DNA of 64,000 nucleotides from Pseudomonas violetae (GTDB lineage: Bacteria > Pseudomonadota > Gammaproteobacteria > Pseudomonadales > Pseudomonadaceae): contig NZ_JAKNRW010000023.1 in the NCBI RefSeq assembly GCF_023072615.1, forward strand, positions 1-64,000, given 5' to 3'. The position numbers were made by a program, and so were the translations under genes. Below the pieces are notes generated by a model that saw nothing but the letters and a program-made list of their open reading frames with translations, had not been told where the DNA came from and ran no database searches. Below, in pieces: positions 16,248 through 24,542 of this stretch. Numbering within the stretch: the first letter of the stretch is position 1; each line of letters begins with the position of its first letter.

Positions 16248-16433
16248 ATGCAAAGCAAAGTGGATGTGGCGGTGATGATTGGCAGCGCAGTGCCTTCAAG
16301 TCTGCGGGCGATGGGGCAGAGTGTCTGCTGGGTGGTCCTGCTCAACGGCGAGCGTCGCGGGACGGCATTCGCCAGCCGTCATGAAGCACAAGAGTGCAAG
16401 GCTGCCTGGTTGGCACAATTGAGCGCCGCGTAA
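16248..16433 (+). CDS. Small conserved protein with G-R-x-G-x-A-F-x-S-x-x-E-A motif
   Basis: A 61-residue cytoplasmic protein with GAGG before the ATG. The C-terminal half reads CWVVLLNGERRGTAFASRHE followed by AQECKAAWLAQL, a beta-beta-helix pattern also seen in the 63-residue protein at 49812 and, more loosely, in the protein at 17217. Function unknown; the motif recalls very short DUF2188-like domains. Conserved in Pseudomonas as far as I recall. Confidence 0.65.
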   Translation: MQSKVDVAVMIGSAVPSSLRAMGQSVCWVVLLNGERRGTAFASRHEAQECKAAWLAQLSAA

Positions 16434-16460
16434 CAAGGCAGCCTGCATTGGGTCCGCGGC

Positions 16461-16700
16461 TTAGTAAACCTGGTGCATGCGCAGGTTGAGGTCGTCCACC
16501 ACCCGTGCCCAGTCAGCATCTTCGCGCAATTGTTCTTTCAGGAAACCTGCCTGTTGCGCAGTCCAGAACTCGGCGTCGATGAGTTTCTTGTCGTCGGGGA
16601 GGGGAGAGTGACTGGCGATGAAGTCGTCGATAGCCTTCTCGCTGGAATCAAGGCCAAGTTGGTCGAACAGGCCTTTCAAATCATGTGTAGGTGCATCCAT
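16461..16700 (-). CDS. DUF2789 domain protein
   Basis: A 79-residue acidic protein. It starts MDAPTHDLKGLFDQLGLDSS and includes FIASHSPLPDDKKLIDAEFW and a C-terminal QLREDADWARVVDDLNLR, which match the DUF2789 family throughout its length. AAGGAGAT precedes the ATG. A longer frame upstream is unsupported. Function unknown. Confidence 0.88.
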   Translation of the reverse strand: MDAPTHDLKGLFDQLGLDSSEKAIDDFIASHSPLPDDKKLIDAEFWTAQQAGFLKEQLREDADWARVVDDLNLRMHQVY

Positions 16701-16827
16701 GTTGATCTCCTTGAGTGTCGCGTCGAGTGCGGTTCTGAAGTACGGCTCATTGCATCTGAGGTGGCCGCGCTCCAGGAGTTCGATAGCGATGTTCGAAAGC
16801 AGGGCAAGCATAGACTGCAAACTGATT

Positions 16828-17058
16828 TCAGGCTTTCAACGCGCCTTCGTCGACAGCCAGTTTGAGTGCTTTAGCGGCGTCTTGGGCGGCGATGGCGGCA
16901 ACGTCGGCGGTTTTGAACCAGCGGTCCTTTTCCACCTGGTGAAACGTGACAGTGGTTAGCGGTGGTTTGGCGCGCATAACGATGACTGCCTGGAACTCGC
17001 CCTCGACTTCCCTGACTTCGCCCCGGATAAAAAATTCGCCGATATCAAATTCCGTCAC
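16828..17058 (-). CDS. Conserved hypothetical protein, 76 residues
   Basis: Starts at GTG with AAGGGAAGA upstream and encodes MTEFDIGEFFIRGEVREVEG, a strand-rich middle (FQAVIVMRAK, TTVTFHQVEKDRWFKTADVA) and a C-terminal helix AQDAAKALKLAVDEGALKA. No named family recognised. It lies in a string of small genes on the same strand as the DUF2789 gene, 127 bases apart. Confidence 0.65.
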   Translation of the reverse strand: MTEFDIGEFFIRGEVREVEGEFQAVIVMRAKPPLTTVTFHQVEKDRWFKTADVAAIAAQDAAKALKLAVDEGALKA

Positions 17059-17216
17059 GTCGCGGTCTTCCCTTGAGAATATTCTGATGTTTTTTAACGT
17101 CGCCCGCCGTTGGGACGGATTTCATTGGTCGGGCAGTATGGCAGTAGTTGCCTGCCGGCGGCTGAGATAAGTCGCCGGCATGACGAAACGCCTGCCGGAG
17201 TAACGAGAGGGGGCGC

Positions 17217-17465
17217 TCAGCAGCGTGATTCCAGGGAGCGAGCGAGGGCGCAGGCTTCGTTATGGTTGGCGCGGAAACCTCTTACATGACCGGTGGAAAT
17301 TTCCTTGATATGGAAAAAAGCACTTCCCGCCAGCACCACCTGAAAGCGCGGTGCTTCAGTGTGTGCCTGATGCCCGTCAAGGTCCGCAAAACTGGCTCGA
17401 TTTCTGGCCTGCAACTGATGAGAGGGGGAAGAAAGCAGTTGGCTGAAGTGAGTTTGAGTGCACAT
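17217..17465 (-). CDS. Small conserved protein with GFRAxHxEACALARxLE tail
   Basis: An 82-residue protein. AAGGA is spaced six bases before the ATG. The C-terminal half, SAFFHIKEISTGHVRGFRAN and then HNEACALARSLE, has the same strand-strand-helix pattern as the small proteins at 16248 and 49812. The N-terminal half is low in structure. Function unknown. Confidence 0.6.
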   Translation of the reverse strand: MCTQTHFSQLLSSPSHQLQARNRASFADLDGHQAHTEAPRFQVVLAGSAFFHIKEISTGHVRGFRANHNEACALARSLESRC

Positions 17466-17842
17466 ATGAAGTCCTTTTCATGGGTTTACCGACGTCTGTT
17501 TGTCGTTATGGGTAGTCTCGAATAGCGTCGCTGCTCTAGAATCACCCGCAGTGCCGGGCGTACGTGCCTATCTAAAGCAATTTTTGCCTGGCGATCTGTC
17601 GGAAAAATGCTTTTTTTAAAGAGATTTTTCCCCAGCGTTGATAGTCCGTTTTCTCTGGCGTAAAAAAAGGCGTTTTCCTTCAAATCATGGAGAACGCCAG
17701 ACAGGACGACATGGGCGGTACTCCATTATTCTGCTCATGCCGGGATTTCAATCCGGTTTAGGTGTTCATTTCGGCATTGCCGCTATTTTCTGCCGTGCGC
17801 CAGTTTCGCGTACGGCGTCATTTCAGATGTGGGGATGTTTCC
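17466..17842. other. Gene-poor gap with hairpins and a possible minus-strand sRNA
   Basis: 377 bases with no supported protein. It is AT-richer than its surroundings. It holds an 8-bp inverted repeat GGAAAAAT / ATTTTTCC at 17601-17632 and a minus-strand terminator at 17661-17698 with no gene upstream of it on that strand (see separate entry). Confidence 0.5.
17661..17730 (-). ncRNA. Candidate small RNA, minus strand
   Basis: Read on the minus strand, a -10-like AATAAT (17725-17730) with TTGAAA (17746-17751) 15 bases upstream is followed about 30 bases later by GGCGTTCTCC, a ten-base loop, GGAAAACGCC and TTTTTTTA: an intrinsic terminator at 17661-17698. No open frame feeds into it. The promoter spacing is short, so this is a weak candidate. 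The RNA would be about 58 bases. Confidence 0.3.
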
Positions 17843-18313
17843 TTGGCAGTAAGTAATCTCGATATGCATGCTTTGTTCGTGCTGGGTGATCTGCGCGCAA
17901 AGCTGGTTAAACAGTTTCAGTCTCGTTTCGTCTACATCACCGAACAAAACGCCGAAGGCATTTACATTGCTGAAATCGACACCGAAGAGTCGTTGGTCGT
18001 CGATGACAAGCCAGGGCTCAAGCTCAAGGTTGGCGATCACTTCAGCGCTGCCGTGCTACCTAGTCGCGAAGGCGGCAAGCTGGATATCAAGTTTCGCGAA
18101 ATCAAACTGACTGTTTACGGTTTGGGCGATTACGCGTTCGTGACCACCGCTGATGGCCACGGCATCGTGTTCAAGGAAGGGCATAGCGTGGTGATGGTGT
18201 TTGCCGCGCACCAGCAGTTGCAGGAAGGGTTGACCAAGACGCTCAAGGCCGTCACCGCCAAGGCCGCCAAGTGGCGCAAGGGTGAATTGGTGACCTTCAA
18301 GGCCAGCGAATAA
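17843..18313 (+). CDS. Conserved hypothetical protein, 156 residues
   Basis: I chose the TTG at 17843 (LAVSNLDMHALFVLGDLRAK) because GGGGA lies seven bases upstream; an ATG at 17864 lacks such a sequence. The protein is soluble and mixed alpha/beta: FQSRFVYITEQNAEGIYIAE, then GDHFSAAVLPSREGGKLDIK and a Lys-rich C-terminal helix. No recognised family. It resembles proteins present across Pseudomonas. Confidence 0.65.
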   Translation: MAVSNLDMHALFVLGDLRAKLVKQFQSRFVYITEQNAEGIYIAEIDTEESLVVDDKPGLKLKVGDHFSAAVLPSREGGKLDIKFREIKLTVYGLGDYAFVTTADGHGIVFKEGHSVVMVFAAHQQLQEGLTKTLKAVTAKAAKWRKGELVTFKASE

Positions 18314-18464
18314 CCGGTCGCCGCTGCAGGAAACTTCCGAAAATAGATTCATACCCCTCGAAAGTAGGAACCTCTACTACAGTCAGTGGACTGAGTATTT
18401 TGAGGCTTGCAGTCTTCTGCCCGGCCATCTTGCTATTGCTGTGAACAGCACGAGGTGCAAAAGC

Positions 18465-19481
18465 ATGAAAGGATTACGACGGTTGCTGGCCGCTGTTCTG
18501 GCCACTGGCGCTTTGTTCGCTTCATCCGGTCCGGTGGCCGCCGCCCAGGCGCCCATCCATTTTGCCGACCTGAATTGGGAAAGCGGAAGCCTGATCACCG
18601 ATATCCTGCGCATCATTGTCGAGAAGGGTTACGGGCTGCCCACCGATACCTTGCCGGGTACGACCATTACCCTGGAAACCGCGCTGGCCAACAACGATAT
18701 TCAGGTGATCGGTGAAGAGTGGGCTGGGCGCAGTCCGGTCTGGGTCAAGGCCGAGGCTGAGGGCAAGGTGGTAAGCCTGGGCGACACGGTCAAGGGTGCC
18801 ACTGAAGGCTGGTGGGTGCCGGAGTATGTAATCAAGGGTGATCCGGCCAAGGGCATCAAAGCTGTTGCCCCGGATCTGCGTAGCGTCACCGATCTGCCCA
18901 AGTACAAGGACGTGTTCCGTGATCCGGAATCTCCCGGCAAGGGCCGCTTTCTTAACAGCCCGATCGGCTGGACTTCCGAGGTGGTCAACAAGCAGAAGCT
19001 CAAGGCCTATGGGCTGGACGACAGCTACGTGAACTTCCGCAGCGGATCCGGAGCGGCGCTGGATGCCGAGATCAGTTCTTCGATTCGCCGAGGAAAGCCG
19101 ATCCTGTTCTATTACTGGTCGCCCACGCCGTTGCTCGGCCGCTTCAAGCTGATCCAGTTGGAAGAACCGCCGTTTAATGCCGAAGCATGGAAGACCCTCA
19201 CCGACGCTGACAACCCGAATCCACAGCCGACCCGCTCGCTGGCCTCGAAGCTGTCGATCGGCGTCTCCGCCCCGTTCCAGAAGCAGTACCCGCAAATTGC
19301 CGAGTTTTTCAGCAAAGTCGATTTCCCGATCGATTCATTGAACAAGGCATTGGCCGACATGAGCGAAAAACACACGGCCCCACGCGAGGCGGCCGAAGCG
19401 TTTATGAAAGCGCATCCGGACGTATGGCAGGCGTGGGTGCCCAAGGATGTCGCCGCCAAAGTCACTGCCGAATTGAAGTGA
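18465..19481 (+). CDS. ABC transporter substrate-binding protein, OpuAC (glycine betaine/choline) type
   Basis: A 338-residue protein with signal peptide to about residue 27 (PVAAAQA). The mature domain begins IHFADLNWESGSLITDILRI, the start of the OpuAC fold, and contains IQVIGEEWAGRSPVWVKA, EGWWVPEYVIKG and GKPILFYYWSPTPLLGRFKL. Such proteins bind quaternary ammonium compounds through an aromatic cage in the periplasm. No ATPase or permease gene is adjacent, so it must share a distant transporter or act as an orphan. Confidence 0.85.
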   Translation: MKGLRRLLAAVLATGALFASSGPVAAAQAPIHFADLNWESGSLITDILRIIVEKGYGLPTDTLPGTTITLETALANNDIQVIGEEWAGRSPVWVKAEAEGKVVSLGDTVKGATEGWWVPEYVIKGDPAKGIKAVAPDLRSVTDLPKYKDVFRDPESPGKGRFLNSPIGWTSEVVNKQKLKAYGLDDSYVNFRSGSGAALDAEISSSIRRGKPILFYYWSPTPLLGRFKLIQLEEPPFNAEAWKTLTDADNPNPQPTRSLASKLSIGVSAPFQKQYPQIAEFFSKVDFPIDSLNKALADMSEKHTAPREAAEAFMKAHPDVWQAWVPKDVAAKVTAELK

Positions 19482-19554
19482 GTTTAGACCGGCCCTTACA
19501 TTATCGTTCGGGGAGGTTCATTCTGCGCCGACATTTCACGCTGGAAGTTTGACT

Positions 19555-19992
19555 ATGAGCCTGGTAATTGCGCAATGGATGGCTGCCGTCTTCCTCCTGA
19601 TCAGCTTGGTCCACCTGTACTGGGCGGCAGGTGGCAAGTTGGGCAGCGAGGCCGCAGTGCCGCGAGTGCCCAGGGAGGACAACCAAGGCTCCAGGCCGGC
19701 CTTCAAACCCTCAGGATTCACCACGCTGCTGGTCGCGGTCGGCCTGTTGCTGATCGCTATGCTGGTGTGCCTGCGGGTAGGCCTGTATTTGCCGACGGTT
19801 CATCACTGGTCGCTGCAGTGGGTGATTAGCGCAATCGCGATGCTGATGTTTGCCCGGGCGATTGGCGATTCGAATCTGGTGGGGTTTTTCAAGCAGGTCA
19901 AGGACTCGCAGTTTGCGTGGCTGGACACCTGGGCTTATTCGCCGTTGTGTGTGGTATTGGGGGCGGGGTTGCTGGCGGTGGCGTGGATCTGA
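19555..19992 (+). CDS. DUF3995 membrane protein
   Basis: A 145-residue protein with four hydrophobic helices (residues 5-25, 58-78, 90-108, 125-144). SLVHLYWAAGGKLGSEAAVP near the N-terminus is the DUF3995 signature, and the DTWAYSPLCVVLGAG end also fits. GGAAG precedes the ATG. Function unknown. It follows the OpuAC gene after 73 bases on the same strand. Confidence 0.8.
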   Translation: MSLVIAQWMAAVFLLISLVHLYWAAGGKLGSEAAVPRVPREDNQGSRPAFKPSGFTTLLVAVGLLLIAMLVCLRVGLYLPTVHHWSLQWVISAIAMLMFARAIGDSNLVGFFKQVKDSQFAWLDTWAYSPLCVVLGAGLLAVAWI

Positions 19993-19999
19993 ACAGTAT

Positions 20000-21400
20000 T
20001 CAGGTCGATCCTTGAGCGTCGGTAGTGCTATTGAACGCTTCGGGGTACTTTTCCAGGTAAGCATCATGGAGCTTTGTATCTTGGGATCGCATGAAAGTTC
20101 TGAAATCAGGTACCAGAAAGACCAGCAGAGATAACAGCAGGACCATGGCCCCCAGCAGTGTGATTGTCAGAGCGACTCCCAAATAGGCGATGAAGGTGGT
20201 CATCGCGAAACTGCCCAAGGGGCTGGCCACTGCGGACAGGAATGCAACCGTGGCAAAAACGCGGTTGCGATGCAGCTTTGGCGTCGCCAGCAACCTGACA
20301 GAGGACGTAGGGATGTTGATCAGCATCAGGCCGACGCCGCCGCAGAAAAAGGCAGCGGGTAAAATAGCCGAAGATGAAAGGGTTCCTACCACTAACAGAT
20401 TGCAACCTAACAGTGCAAAACCTGCGGACACACACCTGTCACGGGGGACGCGGCCGGATAACCATCCGATAATTTTGTAACTGCCCACCAGTATGCCCAG
20501 CCCGAAGCTTGCGTCCAGAAGACCGATGTAAGTAACCGGATATTGGATGACGTCTTTCACATACAGTGGAATCAGGATGGTGAAAAACGGAAACAGGGCA
20601 AAGTTGATCAGCATTGCAATGATGGCCAGGTAAAACTCCACTTTCACGCCGTAGACCACCTTGAAACCGGAGTAGATCATGCTCAAGCCGCTGGCGGCCG
20701 GAGCGTTTGAGCTTTCGTCAGGGGCTCCGATAGAACTCGGGATAGTCGCAATCAATGCCCCTGCGATTAGAATCGCAACGAAATCGGCGGCCAAGGCGAA
20801 CGTGATACCGAGTCCGTAAATCAACCCGCTGGCCAGCGCCGGACCCAGCAGCATGGAAAAGGACGACATCACGCTTTTGCTCCTGAAGGCCAGCGAGACT
20901 TTATCGTCGTTTGCAAACAAAGGAATGATCGAGGCCTGAAGCGGGTCACGCACGCCGACGATCGCACTGCTGACCATCATCAGCGCACCCACCGTCCAGG
21001 GATTGAACAAGCCTGCGACGGATAGCACCAACATCAACAGCGCTGTGATCAAGCTGAGCCATGAGGCTAGCTTGATGATGTGGATTTTGTTGTATTTATC
21101 CCCCATCCAACCCAGGAGGGGTCTGGACAACACCTCTGTCGCGATGGAACAGGCAATCATGTTGGCGAAATAGAGCGCCGAGCCTGTTTCCTGGAGGACC
21201 CACCAAGCCACCGCCAGTTGGTTGCACCGTCCACCCAGAACCATCAGGAAAAAGCTGAATTGAACCTTCAGTAGTTGCCGGTCTATCCCGGCAGGAGCCG
21301 GTTTGCTGGCGAGGCGGCCCTCAAGCCCTGCGCTTACGTCGAGTGCGCCATCGCAGGCAAGCCTTGAACCCGCAGGGTCAGGTGTGGCCCCACTACTCAA
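20000..21400 (-). CDS. MFS transporter; 5' end rebuilt within a REP element
   Basis: A major facilitator with about 12 helices; the conserved part begins near LLKVQFSFFLMVLGGRCNQL. The loop LLGWMGDKYNKIHIIKLASW is the family motif A. It resembles the MFS_3/enterobactin-exporter branch. The only start codon that keeps the first helix whole is a TTG at 21398-21400 that overlaps the phaG stop. The first 37 or so residues it adds are the translation of a REP-like sequence (21291-21364), with no homology to transporters. The true start may have been destroyed by REP insertion, so expression is doubtful. Substrate unknown. The gene lies just downstream of the phaG gene on the same strand. Confidence 0.75.
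   Translation of the reverse strand: MSSGATPDPAGSRLACDGALDVSAGLEGRLASKPAPAGIDRQLLKVQFSFFLMVLGGRCNQLAVAWWVLQETGSALYFANMIACSIATEVLSRPLLGWMGDKYNKIHIIKLASWLSLITALLMLVLSVAGLFNPWTVGALMMVSSAIVGVRDPLQASIIPLFANDDKVSLAFRSKSVMSSFSMLLGPALASGLIYGLGITFALAADFVAILIAGALIATIPSSIGAPDESSNAPAASGLSMIYSGFKVVYGVKVEFYLAIIAMLINFALFPFFTILIPLYVKDVIQYPVTYIGLLDASFGLGILVGSYKIIGWLSGRVPRDRCVSAGFALLGCNLLVVGTLSSSAILPAAFFCGGVGLMLINIPTSSVRLLATPKLHRNRVFATVAFLSAVASPLGSFAMTTFIAYLGVALTITLLGAMVLLLSLLVFLVPDFRTFMRSQDTKLHDAYLEKYPEAFNSTTDAQGST
21291..21364. repeat. REP pair at the 5' end of the MFS gene
   Basis: GGCAGGAGCCGGTTTGCTGG and CCATCGCAGGCAAGCC are facing REP arms of the same type as at 44077-44146. The element covers the first codons of the downstream MFS reading frame. 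Confidence 0.7.
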
Positions 21401-21759
21401 CTCCCGCTTTCCATGCTCCGGCTGCTCACTTCGGCCGGCACGTCATCCCCCGCCATGCGCTTGCGAAACAGTGCCGCCCGGGCCAGCAGCAGGGTGGTCA
21501 CCGGTACCGTCAACGCCAGCAGGATCGGAATCAACCAGGCGTGTAACACCGGCGCGGACTTGAGCGCCGAGAAGTAGATGATCGACGCCAGTGCCACGCT
21601 CCAGGCACCCAGGGTCGACGCCAATGCCGGCGGGTGCATGCGCTGGAAATAATCCTTCATGCGCAGCAGCCCGACGGCACCGATCAGTGCAAACAGGCTG
21701 CCGAACACCAGCAGTATCGCCACCGGTACTTCAACCCACAAAGACAGTTCAGCGCTCAT
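21397..21759 (-). CDS. phaG: Monovalent cation/H+ antiporter subunit G
   Basis: A 120-residue protein with three helices; LFALIGAVGLLRMKDYFQRM, HPPALASTLGAWS is the MnhG/PhaG signature. It is the last gene of a six-gene operon and overlaps the F gene by four bases. MrpG is a small membrane subunit needed for complex assembly and full antiport. The stop overlaps the TTG used by the MFS gene downstream. Confidence 0.9.
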   Translation of the reverse strand: MSAELSLWVEVPVAILLVFGSLFALIGAVGLLRMKDYFQRMHPPALASTLGAWSVALASIIYFSALKSAPVLHAWLIPILLALTVPVTTLLLARAALFRKRMAGDDVPAEVSSRSMESGS

Positions 21760-22034
21760 TCGATCACCTCGCCACGCAGGAGGAATTTCGCCAGGGCAAA
21801 CGAGCCGACGAAGCCGAACAGCGCGATCAGCAGCGCTGCCTCGAAGTAGGTGTCACTGGCATAACGAATGCCCAGGGTTAGCATCATCAGCATCGCGACG
21901 ATGTAAAGGTAGTCCAGCGCCAGTACCCGGTCTTGTGCCGAGGGACCCTTGAACAGGCGAATCAGCGTCAGGACCATGGCCAGTGAGAAGATGAACAGGC
22001 TCAGCAGGATCGCGTTCGACAGCAACGGGCTCAT
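21756..22034 (-). CDS. phaF: Monovalent cation/H+ antiporter subunit F
   Basis: A 92-residue protein with three helices. It contains LTLIRLFKGPSAQDRVLALD, the conserved GPSxxDRVxALD motif of MrpF/PhaF. It overlaps both neighbours by four bases, so translation is coupled along the operon. Confidence 0.92.
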   Translation of the reverse strand: MSPLLSNAILLSLFIFSLAMVLTLIRLFKGPSAQDRVLALDYLYIVAMLMMLTLGIRYASDTYFEAALLIALFGFVGSFALAKFLLRGEVIE

Positions 22035-22519
22035 TCGAAGATCTCCATCAGGGGGCGTTCGAAGGTCGCCTTGAAATGCTCAATGAACAGCGCCTCGTCA
22101 TCCAGGTCGAACACGTGCAGTAATAGAATGCTGCGATCCAGTGCCAGCTCTGACCAGACCGTGCCGGGGATCACCGTGGTGATCATCGATAAGGCCGCCA
22201 GGCCATTGGCGTCGCGCAGATCCAGTGGCACCTTGATGAAGTGAGAGCGCGGCGGTCGGCGGCTGGCATTGAGCACGATCCAGGCGACGGCGAGGTTGGA
22301 CACCACCACGTCACGTCCCACCTGCAGGAACAGGCGCAGGATCACTCCAGGCCGGCGAATGCGGATCGGTAGTGGGCGCAGCTTGCGCATCATCAGCGGC
22401 GCGCAGAGGCCGAGAATGGCACCCAGCAGCAAATTACCCGGGCTGATCGACAGGTTCAGCGCCAGCCACAAAACCCACAGGGCCAGCGACAACCAGGGTG
22501 CGGGAAACAGGCGTCTCAT
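22031..22519 (-). CDS. phaE: Monovalent cation/H+ antiporter subunit E
   Basis: A 162-residue protein with N-terminal helices (LSLALWVLWLALNLSISPGN) and a cytoplasmic beta-rich C-terminus with AALSMITTVIPGTVWSELAL and HVFDLDDE, typical of MrpE. It overlaps D and F by four bases each. Confidence 0.92.
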   Translation of the reverse strand: MRRLFPAPWLSLALWVLWLALNLSISPGNLLLGAILGLCAPLMMRKLRPLPIRIRRPGVILRLFLQVGRDVVVSNLAVAWIVLNASRRPPRSHFIKVPLDLRDANGLAALSMITTVIPGTVWSELALDRSILLLHVFDLDDEALFIEHFKATFERPLMEIFE

Positions 22520-24201
22520 GGGCGCACCTCCACGATAGCGGCTTTCGCTTCTGGGCTTGGTACGGCGCGAGTGCCGAGCACCGCCATGACGTACTGCTGG
22601 GGATTGTTCAAGGCGTCTGCAGCGGCTTGTGTGTAACGCAACAGCGGCTCAGCCTTGAAGGTCAGCGCGATGCTCAGGCCCAACAGTGCGAAGATCGGCA
22701 CGCATTCAAAGCGGCGCAATAGCGGTGACGGTCGCTCCTCCGGCGTCCAGAAGCGCTGGATGCCCAGGCGCGAGAACGCTATCAGCGATGCCAGCCCCGA
22801 AATGATCAGCAACGCCAGCAGGCCCCACGCGGCGTTCGAGACCGGTTCAGCGTCCCCACTGCCCAGGCCCAGGGGGTTGAGCAGGGCGTGTAGCAAGCCT
22901 AGCTTGCCGATAAAGCCCGAGAGCGGCGGCATACCGATGATCAGCAGCGAGCAGGCAATAAAGCTCAGGCCCAGGAAAGCCATGGTCCAGGGAATCACCT
23001 GGCCCACTACGGCTTTCTGTTCGTCATCGAGGTTGATGCCTTTGGCTGGCTGCAGGGATTCCATGGGCCGTGGTAGCAGGTCGCCGTCATCGAACAGCGG
23101 TATTTCATTGGCCGAGCGCGAACGTTCGATCAGCTCGGCCAGCAGGAACAATGCGCTCAGCGCCAGTGTCGAGCTGACGAGGTAGAACAGCGCGGCACCA
23201 ATTAGCTTGGGCTGGGCGAAGCCAATGGACGCCAGCAGAATTCCCGCGGACACCAGGATGCTCAGGCTGGCCAGGCGTTCGAGGCGTTGCGCGGCAATGA
23301 TCGCGATCGCCGCGCAGATAATGGTCGCCATGCCGCCGTAGATCAGCCAGTCGCCGCCGAAATACGCCGACGCGCCGGCTTGTCCGGAGAACAGCAGGGT
23401 CCACAGGCGCAGTAAGGTGTAGACGCCGACCTTGGTCATGATCGCAAACATCGCTGCTACCGGGGCACTGGCGGCGGAATAGGCCGGTACCAGCCAGAAA
23501 TTCAGCGGCCACATGCCGGCCTTGGCCAGGAACGCCACCGCCAGTATCGCCGCGCCGGCATGCAGCAGGCCCCGATCGGCCTCCGGCACCAAGGGGATTT
23601 TCAGCGCCAGGTCAGCCATGTTCAGGGTGCCGGTGACGCCGTAGATCAGCGCGGCGCCAATCAGGAACAGTGACGAGGCCAGCAGGTTGATCGAAATGTA
23701 ATGCAGGCCGGCCGAGACCCGTGAGCGCCCCGAACCGTGCAACATTAGCCCGTAGGAGGCGGCCAGCAGCACTTCGAAGAACACGAACAGGTTGAACAGA
23801 TCGGCGGTCAGGAAAGCGCCATACAAACCCATCATCTGAATCTGGAACAGCGCGTGGAAACTCGACCCCGCGCCATCCCATCGGGCCATCGCAAACAGCA
23901 GGGCGCTGACGCCGATGATCCCGGTCAGTACCAGCATCATCGCCGACAGGCGATCGACCACCAGCACAATGCCGAACGGTGCCTGCCAGTTACCCGGCAG
24001 GTACACGCCGATGGAGCCGGGAATGCCGGTCTCCTCGGTCCATTGCAGCAGCAGCACGGCAATGCCCAGCCCGACCAGGCTGGAGAACAGGTTGATCCTG
24101 GCCTTCAGCGGGCGGTGTTTTTCCCCCAGCATCAGCATCACCGCAGCGGTCAGCAGCGGCAGCAGAATCGGTGCGGCGATCAGGTGCGGCATCAGGTTCA
24201 T
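22516..24201 (-). CDS. phaD: Monovalent cation/H+ antiporter subunit D
   Basis: A 561-residue protein related to the NuoN/NuoM antiporter subunits, with about 14 helices. The conserved FVFFEVLLAASYGLMLHG carries the Glu used for proton transfer, and the following KAGMWPLNFWLVPAYSAASA and MTKVGVYTLLRL contain the key lysines. It forms one of the two proton/ion channels of the complex. It overlaps C and E by four bases. Confidence 0.93.
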   Translation of the reverse strand: MNLMPHLIAAPILLPLLTAAVMLMLGEKHRPLKARINLFSSLVGLGIAVLLLQWTEETGIPGSIGVYLPGNWQAPFGIVLVVDRLSAMMLVLTGIIGVSALLFAMARWDGAGSSFHALFQIQMMGLYGAFLTADLFNLFVFFEVLLAASYGLMLHGSGRSRVSAGLHYISINLLASSLFLIGAALIYGVTGTLNMADLALKIPLVPEADRGLLHAGAAILAVAFLAKAGMWPLNFWLVPAYSAASAPVAAMFAIMTKVGVYTLLRLWTLLFSGQAGASAYFGGDWLIYGGMATIICAAIAIIAAQRLERLASLSILVSAGILLASIGFAQPKLIGAALFYLVSSTLALSALFLLAELIERSRSANEIPLFDDGDLLPRPMESLQPAKGINLDDEQKAVVGQVIPWTMAFLGLSFIACSLLIIGMPPLSGFIGKLGLLHALLNPLGLGSGDAEPVSNAAWGLLALLIISGLASLIAFSRLGIQRFWTPEERPSPLLRRFECVPIFALLGLSIALTFKAEPLLRYTQAAADALNNPQQYVMAVLGTRAVPSPEAKAAIVEVRP

Positions 24202-24542
24202 TCTTTAGGCTCCCGGCCGTCCACATGGTCGGTACCGGTCAGGCCCCGGGAAGCCAGCAACACCACGAGAAACAGTGCGGTCATGGCGAAGCTGATGACG
24301 ATGGCGGTCAGCACCAGCGCTTGCGGCAATGGGTCGGTGTAGTGCAGCAGGTCCTGGGGCACGCCGTCCTTGATGATCGGCTCCTTGCCGATGAACAGGC
24401 TGCCCATGCTGAAGATGAACAGGTTGACGCCATAGGACAGCAGGCACAGGCCCATGACCACCTGGAACGTTCGCGGCCGCAGGACCAGCCACACGCCGGA
24501 CGCCGCCAGGACGCCGATGGCGATTGCGATGACTTCTTCCAT
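24198..24542 (-). CDS. phaC: Monovalent cation/H+ antiporter subunit C
   Basis: A 114-residue NuoK-like protein with three helices; GLCLLSYGVNLFIFSMGSLF and ALVLTAIVISFAMTALFLVV are the conserved MrpC/NuoK blocks. AAAGGAG precedes the ATG, which overlaps the stop of the A/B gene. The gene symbol here means the antiporter subunit, not PHA synthase. Confidence 0.92.
   Translation of the reverse strand: MEEVIAIAIGVLAASGVWLVLRPRTFQVVMGLCLLSYGVNLFIFSMGSLFIGKEPIIKDGVPQDLLHYTDPLPQALVLTAIVISFAMTALFLVVLLASRGLTGTDHVDGREPKE

Noticed and set aside
20000..21400. Horizontally acquired siderophore locus
   Set aside because: Only a lone MFS gene is present, with no biosynthesis or receptor genes and no mobility genes around it.
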